Both the position numbers and the translations under genes were made by a program. The notes beneath the pieces were generated by a model. The model had not been told where the DNA came from and ran no database searches. It was given only the letters and a program-made list of their open reading frames with translations. 64,000 nt of DNA from a virus, in IMG/VR virus record IMGVR_UViG_3300034063_001054, positions 124,001 through 188,000 of that record. One strand, written 5' to 3'. Positions 17,698 to 27,545 of this stretch are shown in pieces; the stretch's first letter is position 1; every line of letters begins with the position of its first letter.

Positions 17698-18423
17698 ATG
17701 ACACAAAGAAAAAAACCAACACAACCTCAGGAAACTGAAACAAAAAAAACTAAGAAAGAAATAATTTCTGAGATTATTAAAAAAAAGTCGAAAGAAAAAT
17801 TCCTGACTGAGAATCAAAAGTTTTATTATGATTTACTTAAAAAAAATCAAATAACAATTTGTTCAGGACCAGCAGGTGTTGGTAAATCATATATAGCAAT
17901 GAAGGCAGCAATTGACTTATTAGCTGACCCTCAGTCACCATATGAGAAAATAATTATCGTAAGACCAGCTGTAGAAGCGGAAGAAAAATTAGGTGCATTA
18001 CCTGGAAACGTAGAAGAAAAATTAGACCCATATATTTTTCCTTCATATTATTTGATGAACAAAATTATTGGGAAGGAAGCAAGAGAAAAACTTAAAGAAA
18101 ACGATATCATCGAAGTTTTTGCCTTGGCGTATATGAGAGGTATGAATATTGACAACTCAATCTTGATATTTGAAGAAGCTCAAAATTCGACTCCAAATCA
18201 AATGAAATTACTCTTGACAAGGATAGGTTTCAATAGTAAATTTTTCATAAGTGGTGACCTTGAACAAACGGATAGGTACAAAGATAAAACACATACAGGA
18301 CTTTATGATGCCATTAAAAAGTTTAAAGAACTTGATGATGTGGGTATTTTTGAATTCTCTAATCAAGACGTTGTAAGAAATCCATTAATTGGTAAAATCT
18401 TAAGAAGATACGAAGATAAATGA
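17698..18423 (+). CDS. phoH: PhoH-like ATPase
   Basis: A P-loop ATPase of the PhoH family: Walker A SGPAGVGKSYIA, the PhoH-specific IVRPAVEAEEKLGALPG, and Walker B-like ILIFEEAQN followed by the ISGDLEQTD sensor region. A lysine-rich N-terminal tail of ~40 residues precedes it. PhoH homologues are very common in T4-like marine and freshwater phages; their role there is not settled. The stop overlaps the next start (ATGA). Confidence 0.92.
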   Translation: MTQRKKPTQPQETETKKTKKEIISEIIKKKSKEKFLTENQKFYYDLLKKNQITICSGPAGVGKSYIAMKAAIDLLADPQSPYEKIIIVRPAVEAEEKLGALPGNVEEKLDPYIFPSYYLMNKIIGKEAREKLKENDIIEVFALAYMRGMNIDNSILIFEEAQNSTPNQMKLLLTRIGFNSKFFISGDLEQTDRYKDKTHTGLYDAIKKFKELDDVGIFEFSNQDVVRNPLIGKILRRYEDK

Positions 18424-19067
18424 GGATAGCTATAGATATTAATGGGGTTTTAAGAGATACTATTGGTAAATTTAAACAACTATACGAAAAACATTTAATT
18501 GATTCCCCACAAAGTGAGTACCTAAATCCAACGTATACAATTGATTTATCAGGTAATACAGAAATCCAAAATGTTTCAGAACCATTTGAGTACAAAATTT
18601 TATCGGATGTCAGTAGTTTGGATTTGAAGAACCATTTTGCGTTTCAAAATGAAGAGGAATATTATACATTTATGTATGAAGAATATTGTATGGAACTATT
18701 TGGTCATGCTCCCTCAATAGAAATGTCAACTTTCTATGATTTAAATGATGTTTATCATAATCTGAGACAAAATGTTGATTTTCTTTTGGTTTCAGATGAA
18801 ATTGGAAAATCTAAACCAGCGACTCTTTTCTTTTTATCTAAGTTTGGGTGTGAATTGGAAAAGATTGTCTTCTATTCTAATATCACAATAAATTCTTTGT
18901 GGGATGAATTTGATGTTTTACTTACAGCAAATCCTAACCTATTATTGAATCATCCAAAAGACAAAAAGGTAATCAAATTTAGTACTGATTATAATAAGGA
19001 TATAAATAAATATGACTCAATCACAAGTTTGAAAGAGTTAGAACCAATACTCAAACAAATAATATAA
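18420..19067 (+). CDS. HAD-like hydrolase (nucleotidase-type)
   Basis: The N-terminus IAIDINGVLRDT is a HAD motif I variant (DxNGV) and SDEIGKSKPATLFFLSKFG resembles the downstream motif II/III region with lysines. Similar phage proteins are predicted 5'-nucleotidases. 215 residues, no signal peptide. Coupled to phoH by a 4-nt overlap and to the next gene by TAATG. Substrate unknown. Confidence 0.6.
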   Translation: MRIAIDINGVLRDTIGKFKQLYEKHLIDSPQSEYLNPTYTIDLSGNTEIQNVSEPFEYKILSDVSSLDLKNHFAFQNEEEYYTFMYEEYCMELFGHAPSIEMSTFYDLNDVYHNLRQNVDFLLVSDEIGKSKPATLFFLSKFGCELEKIVFYSNITINSLWDEFDVLLTANPNLLLNHPKDKKVIKFSTDYNKDINKYDSITSLKELEPILKQII

Positions 19068-19336
19068 TGTTAAAAATATTAGGCGAAAATTATTATTTCG
19101 ATATAGATGCGATAGAAAATTACATAAACGTTGACCCCCCTAAAGATTATAGTGGTGTACCACAAAATCATATAAGTGTAGTAAAATACGAAATGGTCAA
19201 AATGATGACTGAAACACTTATTGTAGAAAACGAAGAAGCAGATGAAACATTAGGAATGAAAAGTACAGAACTTTCAATTCCTTTTAGATTAGCATTTAAT
19301 TCATTACTATATAAAAAATTAATAAATAAAATTTAA
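19067..19336 (+). CDS. Hypothetical protein, 89 residues
   Basis: Not recognised. A small, acidic-centred soluble protein (VENEEADETLG) with a hydrophobic C-terminal helix (LAFNSLLYKKLINKI). It sits between the HAD-like gene and a GT-B-like gene with 1-2 nt spacing on both sides, so it is part of the same transcription unit and very likely expressed. Confidence 0.7.
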   Translation: MLKILGENYYFDIDAIENYINVDPPKDYSGVPQNHISVVKYEMVKMMTETLIVENEEADETLGMKSTELSIPFRLAFNSLLYKKLINKI

Positions 19337-19337
19337 T

Positions 19338-20396
19338 ATGAATTCTGAACAAATACAAAAAGTAGAACAATCAATTAAAAATTTAAAAGACAAGAAGTCG
19401 AAAATTTATCTTTTAGTACAAGATACTAAAGGTAATGCAAAAGCATCAGTAGCTTACATTTATAATATGGGGTTAACATTGATGGAAGATGGATTTAATG
19501 TTATTATGTTACATGAAAAAAATGATTACTATGGTGTTGGTTCTTGGTTAGGTGAGGAATATATGAAAATTCCACACACATTCATTGAAGGACAAAACCT
19601 ATCTGTAGCTCCTGAGGACTTCATAGTTGTACCTGAAATTTATGGTTTTGTTATGGAACAGATAACTAAGTTACCTTGTGGAAAAATTGTTTTAACCCAA
19701 GCTTATGACCACATTTTAGAAACCTTACAACCAGGTCAATCTTGGACTCAATTAGGATTTTACAAATGTATTACAACATCAAATATGATTAAGGAATATT
19801 TGGAAAACACAATGAGAGGGGTTTCTTTTGATGTGTTAGAACCATTTATCTCAGAAAGTTTTACAAAACAAAAATTACCAAACAAACCGATTGTTGCAGT
19901 ACACACTAGAGACCAAAGAGACACTTTAAACCTAATCAAAAGTTTTTATCTAAAATTCCCTCAATATAGATGGGTGACCTTCAAAGACATGAGAGGTTTG
20001 ACTACTGAACAATTTGCCGAAGAACTAAAAAATTGTTTCATTTCTGTGTGGGTTGATGAAACCAGTTCTTATGGAACTTTTCCTTTGGAAAGTATGAAAA
20101 CTAATATTCCTGTCATTGGTTTAGTACCTAATATAGTACCTGAATGGATGAGTGAAGACAACGGTTTGTGGATAAATAACAAAACCCAAGTTGTTGATTT
20201 CTTGGCTGATTACATCCAAAATTGGTTGGAAGACAATACCAACCCAAAAATTATTTCTGAAATGGAAAAAACAGTTGAAAGTTTACCAACCAAAGAAAAC
20301 TTTACTAAAAAAGTTAAAGAATTATTTAACGAATACGTGGAAAAAAGAGCCATAACCTTTGAAGAACAACTAAACAAATTACAAGAAGTAGAATAA
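19338..20396 (+). CDS. GT-B fold glycosyltransferase-like protein
   Basis: 352 residues. A two-Rossmann layout is suggested by KIYLLVQDTKGNAKASVAYIYNMG early and the C-terminal KTNIPVIGLVPNIVPEWMSEDNGLWI, which resembles the donor-site loop of GT4-type enzymes (glutamate in TFPLESMK). It is separated from the main glycan locus by phoH and paired with a GT2 gene just before the late sigma gene, so it may act on a virion component or DNA rather than on cell-surface glycan. That is inference. Confidence 0.65.
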   Translation: MNSEQIQKVEQSIKNLKDKKSKIYLLVQDTKGNAKASVAYIYNMGLTLMEDGFNVIMLHEKNDYYGVGSWLGEEYMKIPHTFIEGQNLSVAPEDFIVVPEIYGFVMEQITKLPCGKIVLTQAYDHILETLQPGQSWTQLGFYKCITTSNMIKEYLENTMRGVSFDVLEPFISESFTKQKLPNKPIVAVHTRDQRDTLNLIKSFYLKFPQYRWVTFKDMRGLTTEQFAEELKNCFISVWVDETSSYGTFPLESMKTNIPVIGLVPNIVPEWMSEDNGLWINNKTQVVDFLADYIQNWLEDNTNPKIISEMEKTVESLPTKENFTKKVKELFNEYVEKRAITFEEQLNKLQEVE

Positions 20397-20397
20397 T

Positions 20398-21201
20398 ATG
20401 GAAAAATTTAATGTATCAGTAATATTACCAATAAAATCGGGTTCGGCTTTTGACTTTGACGAATACTTTGTAAAAGCAATCACATCACTTAAAGAACAAA
20501 AAACTCAAATCAATGAATTAGTTATTGTTCACACTGATGAAACAAAATTATTAGAAGTACTTGATACTTATGATTTTGGTGATTTAAATATTAAAAAAGT
20601 AAAGTGGGACTATGAACCTAACTTTTGTGAACAAGTTAACCTTGGTATCCAAGAATCAAGTTCTGAATGGATTTCTATTTTTGAATTTGATGATGAATAT
20701 TCTAAAATTTGGTTTGACAACGTAGAAAAATATTCATCAGTTTATAATGATGTTGACGTATTCCTACCAATCGTTGTTGATACTGATGAAAAAGGAAAAT
20801 TTGTTGGATTTACTAATGAGGCAACCTTTGCTTTGAATATTTCAAGTGAAATTGGTTTATTGACAAATGAAGTTCTACAACAATATCAGAACTTTCAAAT
20901 TTCGGGTATGGTTATTAAAAAATCAGCTTTAGAAAGTACTGGTTTATTCAAAGGAACTATCAAACTTACATTTGGTTATGAATTTTTACTAAGGGCTTCA
21001 CATTATGGTTTAAAAATTATGTCACTACCCAAAATTGGTTACAAACATACTAATTTCAGACCAGGTTCTATATTTTGGAACTACAAAAATGGAGATAGTC
21101 AACTTCAACCTGATGAAGTTAAATTTTGGATTGAGAGTGCAAAAAAAGAATATTTCTTCACTAGTGATAGAAAAATAAAGTATGAAGGACAAACAATTTA
21201 A
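20398..21201 (+). CDS. Family 2-like glycosyltransferase
   Basis: GT-A fold: VSVILPIKSGS start, LKEQKTQINELVIVHTDE, and FEFDDEYSK at the DxD position. The C-terminal part contains FGYEFLLRASHYG, the acceptor-side equivalent of WEDYDF. 267 residues. It forms a pair with the preceding GT-B-like gene (1-nt spacing), and its stop overlaps the sigma gene start. Substrate unknown. Confidence 0.72.
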   Translation: MEKFNVSVILPIKSGSAFDFDEYFVKAITSLKEQKTQINELVIVHTDETKLLEVLDTYDFGDLNIKKVKWDYEPNFCEQVNLGIQESSSEWISIFEFDDEYSKIWFDNVEKYSSVYNDVDVFLPIVVDTDEKGKFVGFTNEATFALNISSEIGLLTNEVLQQYQNFQISGMVIKKSALESTGLFKGTIKLTFGYEFLLRASHYGLKIMSLPKIGYKHTNFRPGSIFWNYKNGDSQLQPDEVKFWIESAKKEYFFTSDRKIKYEGQTI

Positions 21202-21953
21202 TGACCGAAACAAATATCATTTCAGGTGATACTATTTTAGATTCTAAAAAAAAGGGAAGAAAACCAAAACAAAAAAACTATTTCGATATACAAGAAGAAG
21301 TTGCTGTAGTCGATTATCTTAATGCGGAGACATCGGAGGAAAAAAACAAGATTTATAATGAATTCCTCCGAATTCCACTTGATAAAATGATTTCATCAAT
21401 TATTCGTAGGTACAAATTATATCGAAAGGATATGGATTTCGAAGAACTACATATAGATACACATTCATTTCTAATGACTAAAATAGACAAGTTTAAGCCC
21501 TCGAAGGAAAAGAAGGCTTATTCTTATTTTGGTACAATCTGTAAAAATTATTTGATGGGTCAAATAATTAAAGATGCTAAGGAAACCAATAGAAAAATAT
21601 CATACGAGGATATCTCCTCAGATTTAGAAAATGATGAAAATTTATCATACTCAATTGATAATGACACATTAGATTCTCAAAATATTATTCAGAGTTTTTT
21701 AATTGAACTAGAAAAAGTTTTGAAAGAAAAAAACTTATCAGAAAATGAATTTAAGTTAGGTCAAGCACTTATGGAATTGTTTGAAAACTATGACTCAATT
21801 TTTATTGGTAACTCAAACAATAAATTTAATAAAAATGTGATTCTTCTTTCCCTTCGAGAAATGACTAATTTATCAACTAAAGAAATTAGGGTTTGTATAA
21901 AACGATATAAAAATATTTATATTAGTATGCTTGACAAAATGATGCAAGAATAA
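21201..21953 (+). CDS. 55: gp55-like late RNA polymerase sigma factor
   Basis: 250 residues. The central segment EELHIDTHSFLMTKIDKF and KAYSYFGTICKNYLMGQIIKD matches region 2 of phage T4 gp55-like sigma factors, which recruit host RNA polymerase to late promoters with the sliding clamp. The N-terminus is basic (KKKGRKPKQK); the C-terminal LREMTNLSTKEIRVCIKRYKN (motif inside residues 215-240) looks like a helix-turn-helix, more than T4 gp55 itself has. It starts the run of virion genes, and it is the natural candidate for recognising the ATATTTATA elements seen upstream of late genes here. Confidence 0.8.
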   Translation: MTETNIISGDTILDSKKKGRKPKQKNYFDIQEEVAVVDYLNAETSEEKNKIYNEFLRIPLDKMISSIIRRYKLYRKDMDFEELHIDTHSFLMTKIDKFKPSKEKKAYSYFGTICKNYLMGQIIKDAKETNRKISYEDISSDLENDENLSYSIDNDTLDSQNIIQSFLIELEKVLKEKNLSENEFKLGQALMELFENYDSIFIGNSNNKFNKNVILLSLREMTNLSTKEIRVCIKRYKNIYISMLDKMMQE

Positions 21954-21964
21954 AACAAAAACCT

Positions 21965-22339
21965 ATGGCCAGACCTCACAAAAAAGAAATTAATTTAACG
22001 AAAGAATCAATGCTTTCTTTGATGCAAGAGATATATAACGAACTTGTAGAACAGAGAAACACAGCTATTCGTATACAAAATAAAATGTTGACTATGATGA
22101 AAGAACCTGAAGATATGACTCTCATAGGTCCTGTTATAGAAAAACAACAAAAGATAATAAATGATTGTGTTGAGAAAAAGTTGACACTTTCAAAGTTACA
22201 ATCCTCAATGTGGGAAAAAAGTAACAACACAAAAGAATCATTCTCAATTTCTGATATAGATGTTGATGATGATATTATAAAAGATTTATTAGAAAGAGAT
22301 GTTTCAAAAACTGATAATGTTTACAAAATGAAAAAATAA
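21965..22339 (+). CDS. Hypothetical coiled-coil protein, 124 residues
   Basis: Mostly helical with a long heptad-like stretch (LSLMQEIYNELVEQRN through KLTLSKLQSSMW) and an acidic tail (DIDVDDDIIKDLLERD). Position directly after the sigma gene would suit a gp33-like late coactivator or a small terminase subunit, but I see no diagnostic motif for either. The stop overlaps the next start (TAATG). Confidence 0.7.
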   Translation: MARPHKKEINLTKESMLSLMQEIYNELVEQRNTAIRIQNKMLTMMKEPEDMTLIGPVIEKQQKIINDCVEKKLTLSKLQSSMWEKSNNTKESFSISDIDVDDDIIKDLLERDVSKTDNVYKMKK

Positions 22340-24255
22340 TGTCATTAGACCTCAGTTTTGATTATGAATCAGCCAAGAAAAAAATTGCGGCTACGAGTGC
22401 TTATAAAGATTTAAAAGAAAAATTTGATAAAGCACAAGAAAAATCTGGTGATTCACAAGAGAAAGCTTTGGACGCAATCCAAAGTAAATTAGACCAAGTA
22501 AAAGAACAAACTAAAAGATATCAAAAAGATATAAAAAATCAATTTGAGCAACTTTTAGATTTGAATAACGTGACTGGTGGTAAAGGTTCTAATACAATTT
22601 CTTATATCAAACGTCTCTTAATCCAAACGCTTAAAAATATTGAACCAAGAATTGCTGAAATAATAAATGAAGAAGCGATTACGGCAATAGGTTGTGACCA
22701 ACAACAAACTTTTTCATCAAACCAAGGTGGTGCACCACTTTATATTAAAGTAAGTTCAATTGACTTAGGTGGATTATTAAAAAAGAATCCTACTGAAGGT
22801 GCTGGTAAAGTACTATATGAAAAATTACAAATAGACATTCAAAAGGCACCATTCTCTATGAATAGAGAACTATATCAAAGGATTCAAAGTGGTTCACCAT
22901 ATAATTCAGACAATGGTTCATATTATTTAGGTAAATCAGGACAACCCCTTTTTGATATCCAATTTGTTGACCAAACAATTTATGGACAAACTGGTGGTTT
23001 TTATGCTATCACGTTAGCCAATCGAGTTAATGGTGTTAATAAAGTTGGGGACTTTTTATTAGATTATTTTGGTACTATAAAAATGTTTGATTTTGAAACA
23101 GTTTTACCCGCAATATTAGAATCATTGTGTGGGGCTATATCAATTTCAGCAAACATTGGTTTCGCTCAAGCAGAAAACGCATCAAGATTTGAATTATTCA
23201 TACAAAGAATTTTAGGTCTTTGTTTTGATAATGTTTCAGAAATTGATGTACAAGGTACTGCAAAATTAGCAGAACTAGATGGTATAGATGATTCATTTTT
23301 TGAACTTACAGAATTGGATTTAAGGAAAATAGAGCAAAAAATAGCAAACATACAAAAAGGTGTTGTTACATTTGTTGAGTGTAATAATGTTGATTTACCA
23401 GTAGATGCTGATTCTATATTAAATGCTTTAGAAAATTTAAGATTTATACCTGATAGTGATTTGGTCGATGCCGCAGATAAAATAACACAAACCTTAACTG
23501 ACAATCCCCAATGGCAAGGTTTAGTATTAACAGGTGATATCAAAGCTACAGTGGACTTCAACTTTGTAAAACTTATTGTTCAAGGTTTAATATTTTCAAT
23601 ATTAACTCCGAAAGTATTATTACCAATATTCATTATCTTAAAAGCTTTAGGAAGAACTATCATTGACCAAATTAATAGTTGGAGGGATTTTATAACTCAA
23701 TTCAGAAAATTTATAATAAATTTCATATCCAAAGTTGGGGCTATATTTGTTGAGGAACTTTTCAATTTAATCAAAAAAGATATTCTCAATTTATTACAAA
23801 CTGTTATAAAAGATTTAGCTAAAGAAAAAGTAGATAAAAGATTAATAATGATTATTAAACTTGTACAATTACTTTTAGTAATAGCACAATTTATAAGGGA
23901 TTTCAGGAAGTGTAAAAGTGTTATTGATGAAATTCTTTGGCTATTGAAAATAGCGTTATCAGGATGGGGTGGTGAAATTCCATTACCTTTATTAGCGGTT
24001 TCTCAATTGTTGGATGGGTACTCTGAAACAAGAGCATTCATTGGTGCAATTGAAGAATTACAAAGATTAGGAATTCCAACAGGTGATTTACCAGATGGGA
24101 GTCCAAATTTGGGTATATTGAGTATATTAGCTCAAATGAAAGCTATGGCTAATGAAAATTCAGAAAATGGAAAAACACAAATATTTATTCCACCATTAGC
24201 AATTACACCAGCTGGAGTTACAACACCAGCAACAGGATTTGGAAAATCATATTAA
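22339..24255 (+). CDS. Putative virion structural protein, 638 residues
   Basis: N-terminal ~80 residues form a charged coiled coil; a mixed central domain follows, then two long hydrophobic helical stretches (about 405-445 and 500-545, e.g. IILKALGRTIIDQI and LIMIIKLVQLLLVIAQF), and a proline/threonine-rich tail (ITPAGVTTPATGFG). No enzyme motif. It lies among baseplate/tail genes, and the amphipathic helices could fit a tail or baseplate component or an injected protein. Family not recognised. Confidence 0.7.
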   Translation: MSLDLSFDYESAKKKIAATSAYKDLKEKFDKAQEKSGDSQEKALDAIQSKLDQVKEQTKRYQKDIKNQFEQLLDLNNVTGGKGSNTISYIKRLLIQTLKNIEPRIAEIINEEAITAIGCDQQQTFSSNQGGAPLYIKVSSIDLGGLLKKNPTEGAGKVLYEKLQIDIQKAPFSMNRELYQRIQSGSPYNSDNGSYYLGKSGQPLFDIQFVDQTIYGQTGGFYAITLANRVNGVNKVGDFLLDYFGTIKMFDFETVLPAILESLCGAISISANIGFAQAENASRFELFIQRILGLCFDNVSEIDVQGTAKLAELDGIDDSFFELTELDLRKIEQKIANIQKGVVTFVECNNVDLPVDADSILNALENLRFIPDSDLVDAADKITQTLTDNPQWQGLVLTGDIKATVDFNFVKLIVQGLIFSILTPKVLLPIFIILKALGRTIIDQINSWRDFITQFRKFIINFISKVGAIFVEELFNLIKKDILNLLQTVIKDLAKEKVDKRLIMIIKLVQLLLVIAQFIRDFRKCKSVIDEILWLLKIALSGWGGEIPLPLLAVSQLLDGYSETRAFIGAIEELQRLGIPTGDLPDGSPNLGILSILAQMKAMANENSENGKTQIFIPPLAITPAGVTTPATGFGKSY

Positions 24256-24256
24256 T

Positions 24257-24469
24257 ATGGGAAAAAAACAAGATGCTGAAAAAGTTTTAAATATAGTTAA
24301 AGATTACAAATCACAATCAAACAAAGATTTGGTTTTTGCTATGGATTTTATGAAAGAAGATTTTGAACAAACGAAAGAAACTTTAATAAAATTAACTCAT
24401 CATTTAGATAAGGTTGAACTAACCTATAACACAATTTTGAAAGAGTACGAAAGTAGAGTCAAAAAATGA
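24257..24469 (+). CDS. Small helical virion-cluster protein, 70 residues
   Basis: ATG at 24257, 1 nt after the preceding stop, is preferred over an upstream in-frame start that would overlap that gene. The sequence is almost entirely charged helix (KKQDAEKVLNIVKDYKSQ; EDFEQTKETLIKLTHHLDK), suggesting a short coiled coil. Stop overlaps the next ATG. Role unknown; context suggests a tail or baseplate assembly factor. Confidence 0.65.
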   Translation: MGKKQDAEKVLNIVKDYKSQSNKDLVFAMDFMKEDFEQTKETLIKLTHHLDKVELTYNTILKEYESRVKK

Positions 24470-26040
24470 ACATAAGTAATGAAAATATTCACCAGATAAT
24501 TTTTCCTGGTATTGTTTTGGACAATAAAGACCCAATGATGTTGGGTAGGTTAAGGGTTATCCCCGAAACTGAAAATTATCAATCATTAATCAATTCAGTT
24601 CCCGATTGGAATGAGGAAAAAGACAAATGGACAAGAAAAGACCCTTTAGTTTTTTTACCATTATTACCCTTCTTTGTAAGTCAAACTCCCAAAATACAAG
24701 AGTATGTTCATATTTTTTATCAAAACAAAAAATTTGATAAAGAAAATAGATTTTATATACAAGGGCCATTCTCAACCCCACTTACAACTAAGTACGAATA
24801 TTTCCAAGGGGCGAAAACTTATTTGGCTGCAGGTGTTCAAAACAAGGAAAGTTTTCCATTAAGAAATCCACAAGATGGAAGTTATAAAGAAAATGTTAAA
24901 GGTATATTTCCTGAACCTGGTGATAACGGATTTTTAGGTAGGGGTTCAGCTGATTTAATTCTTAAGGAAAATGAAGTTTTGATTAGAGCTGGAAAATCAT
25001 TAAACATTACAGCTCAGTCCTTACCTCAAGAAAATCAAAATAGAGCATTCATTCAATTAACAAACTTTACACAAGAAAAGGTTTTAGGTGAACCTGATAC
25101 ATCAACAACACTTAAAGAGGATGTACAACTTGTCAAAAAAATAATTATTTGGGATATTGAAAATCTTGAAAACCTATTTGATACATTCAATGGGTCAGTT
25201 TCAATTCATAATGTGATTCCATCTATCAAAACAAATACAAGAAACTTTAAAATAGATTCAATTAAAACTTTGAGTATGGGTACTGACTATGGTGCCGCTT
25301 TAGATACATTAACATTTTCAAACAAGAGTTATGATGATGCTGTATATTTAATTAATAAATTTATTGAGGGTACATTCAAAAGTGATATTGTTATAACAGG
25401 ATATAGTTTTAATCAACAAAACTTTAAAGACCAATTTCCTTTTATAGTTACTCCATCAAAAATTACATATGAAACAGGTATTAAAATATCACCTGATACT
25501 TTAGCTAGTGACTTCAAAGAAGGAATTAATTATTTGAGATTCAAACAAGGAATAAAACTTGTTCAAGGTAATTTAAAGAGTGGATTCTTTTTGGTTTCAG
25601 GTAATAAAGCAGGTAGTCCTGTGATAGGTCCTCAAGCAACACCAGTTCAAGAAACAACACAACCATCAATCTATACAGATAGACCAATAAGTTATGGCGT
25701 TATGGGAGCTCAAAGGATTTATTTATTATCACAAGATTCACCAAGTCCAAAAAGTAGAAAATTATCACTAAAAGATACAATCTATGGTATTCCTCAGGAT
25801 AGATTTATTGGAAGTAATGAAAACTCAATTGAGAATTTAACCTTCTCTGTTGTGAGAGGTGAAGAATTAATAAAATTATTAACCAAAATATACGCATTTC
25901 TTGAAGGTCATGTTCACCCATTCCCTGGTATGAAACCTGTACCAATCTCAACAAGAAGTGGGCAATCAATTACAGAAATAGGTCAATTATTAGCTGACGC
26001 ATCAAATACAATTCTAAATGGAAATATCCGAATTAATTGA
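24466..26040 (+). CDS. gp5-like baseplate hub protein with OB-fold
   Basis: The N-terminus IIFPGIVLDNKDPMMLGRLRV has the pattern of the gp5/VgrG OB-fold (GxVxDxxDPxxLGRVRV), which caps the tail tube and holds the spike. The remaining ~460 residues are beta-rich, with an EGHVHPFPGMKP segment close to the C-terminus similar to hub proteins of other T4-like phages. No lysozyme domain is visible, unlike T4 gp5. 524 residues. Hub assignment rests on the OB motif and the context. Confidence 0.7.
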   Translation: MNISNENIHQIIFPGIVLDNKDPMMLGRLRVIPETENYQSLINSVPDWNEEKDKWTRKDPLVFLPLLPFFVSQTPKIQEYVHIFYQNKKFDKENRFYIQGPFSTPLTTKYEYFQGAKTYLAAGVQNKESFPLRNPQDGSYKENVKGIFPEPGDNGFLGRGSADLILKENEVLIRAGKSLNITAQSLPQENQNRAFIQLTNFTQEKVLGEPDTSTTLKEDVQLVKKIIIWDIENLENLFDTFNGSVSIHNVIPSIKTNTRNFKIDSIKTLSMGTDYGAALDTLTFSNKSYDDAVYLINKFIEGTFKSDIVITGYSFNQQNFKDQFPFIVTPSKITYETGIKISPDTLASDFKEGINYLRFKQGIKLVQGNLKSGFFLVSGNKAGSPVIGPQATPVQETTQPSIYTDRPISYGVMGAQRIYLLSQDSPSPKSRKLSLKDTIYGIPQDRFIGSNENSIENLTFSVVRGEELIKLLTKIYAFLEGHVHPFPGMKPVPISTRSGQSITEIGQLLADASNTILNGNIRIN

Positions 26041-26060
26041 TATTTATTAATAAAAGATAA

Positions 26061-27527
26061 ATGTCAATTCATAATTCTTATTTCAGTAGAAATAATACAA
26101 TAATTTCCAATAGTTACACAAACACTGGAAGAAATCCTGTTACAGAACTATTTTTCGGAGCTACAGCTATATCACAATTTCCAAGTGGTTATAGTAGATT
26201 CATTTTTGATTTAGATTTGACTTTATTGAGACAAAAAATATCGAATGGTACAATTACTACTGGATGTACTAATAGTATGGTACATACCCTTAGAATGACC
26301 AATACATCAAATTTCAATAAAGAATTACTCAACACCACAACGTCACAGACTAGAATGAGAGCAACATCTTTTGATTTGTTCTTATTTAGAATACCTTATA
26401 TAGATAATGACCCAGCTCAACCACAATATTGGGATGAGGGTGTTGGTTATGATTTTGCTGACTTGTTATATGAATTCAGTGATTTAGATAGAAACTTTTC
26501 AGAAAGACCATCAAATTGGATTCAAAGAACCACTATAAATGATTGGGAAACACCAGGTTTATATAATAATAGAAATTCAGGAGCAACACCTTATAGTGGT
26601 CTCACAATTGTAGCAACCCAACATTTTGAATTTGGAGATGAAAACATATCTTTTGATATGACAAACGAAATCAACAATATTCTTAATGGAGCAATTACTG
26701 GTGTGACAGGTTGGGGGATTGCCTATTTACCTCAAGTTGAATTACTATCAGGATTAACAGATACTTATGAAGTTCAATTTTTCACAAGACATACTCAAAC
26801 TTTCTACGAACCATTTTTAGAAACGAATTACAATGATATTATTCAAGATGATAGAAATAGTTTCACTTTGGGTAAAGTTAACAAGTTATATTTGTATCTA
26901 TATGAAGATGGTAATCCAATTAATTTAGATTCAAATCCTATAGTTTCAATCTTAGACAATTCAGGTAATGTTATTCCAAGTTTATCAGCTATCACTGGTT
27001 GTCAAAGAACACAAGGTGTTTACGAAGTTGTTATACCGCCACTTATTGGTTACAAAACTCCTTGTACATTCTCTGATAGATGGACAAATCTATTTTATAA
27101 TGGATTCCCACTACCTAACGTACTTAATGACTTTACACTCCAACCATTCAAAAACACATTTACAATTGGAACAAACTCAGTTGACCCCAAAATATATGGT
27201 TTTGATTATTATGGTATCAAACAAGATGAAAAAATATTTAATACAGACATTAGAAAGGTTGGGGTTATTATCAAACAAGCATATACCACAAACAGATTAT
27301 TACCAAAAGTAAGTGCTTACTATCGTGTATATGTCAGAGAGGGACAAACAGAAGTCCAAGTTCAAGATTGGACAGCAATTAACAGAACTCCAAATGAATA
27401 CTACTTTATATTTGATACCAGAGATAAAATACCAAATGAATACTTTATTGATATTAAAGTTGAAAGTAGTAGGGAGGTTAATACTTATAAAAGACAAATC
27501 AAGTTCCAAATTGTGAACTATAAATAA
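26061..27527 (+). CDS. Putative virion protein, beta-rich, 488 residues
   Basis: Beta-rich, low-lysine protein with no enzyme motif. QFFTRHTQTFYEPFLET is similar to a motif in adhesin-like DNRLRE-type modules, and repeated Thr/Asn/Gly turns suggest an exposed virion or tail protein. It is preceded by TATTTATT at 26041 (7/8 match to the late element). Tail or adhesin role is inferred from position between the hub-like gene and the Cys-rich pair. Confidence 0.65.
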   Translation: MSIHNSYFSRNNTIISNSYTNTGRNPVTELFFGATAISQFPSGYSRFIFDLDLTLLRQKISNGTITTGCTNSMVHTLRMTNTSNFNKELLNTTTSQTRMRATSFDLFLFRIPYIDNDPAQPQYWDEGVGYDFADLLYEFSDLDRNFSERPSNWIQRTTINDWETPGLYNNRNSGATPYSGLTIVATQHFEFGDENISFDMTNEINNILNGAITGVTGWGIAYLPQVELLSGLTDTYEVQFFTRHTQTFYEPFLETNYNDIIQDDRNSFTLGKVNKLYLYLYEDGNPINLDSNPIVSILDNSGNVIPSLSAITGCQRTQGVYEVVIPPLIGYKTPCTFSDRWTNLFYNGFPLPNVLNDFTLQPFKNTFTIGTNSVDPKIYGFDYYGIKQDEKIFNTDIRKVGVIIKQAYTTNRLLPKVSAYYRVYVREGQTEVQVQDWTAINRTPNEYYFIFDTRDKIPNEYFIDIKVESSREVNTYKRQIKFQIVNYK

Positions 27528-27545
27528 TTATTATAACTAAAAAAT

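Noticed and set aside
26968-27516. Two shadow frames inside the 488-residue virion gene
   Set aside because: Wholly contained, out of frame, no codon pattern or motif.
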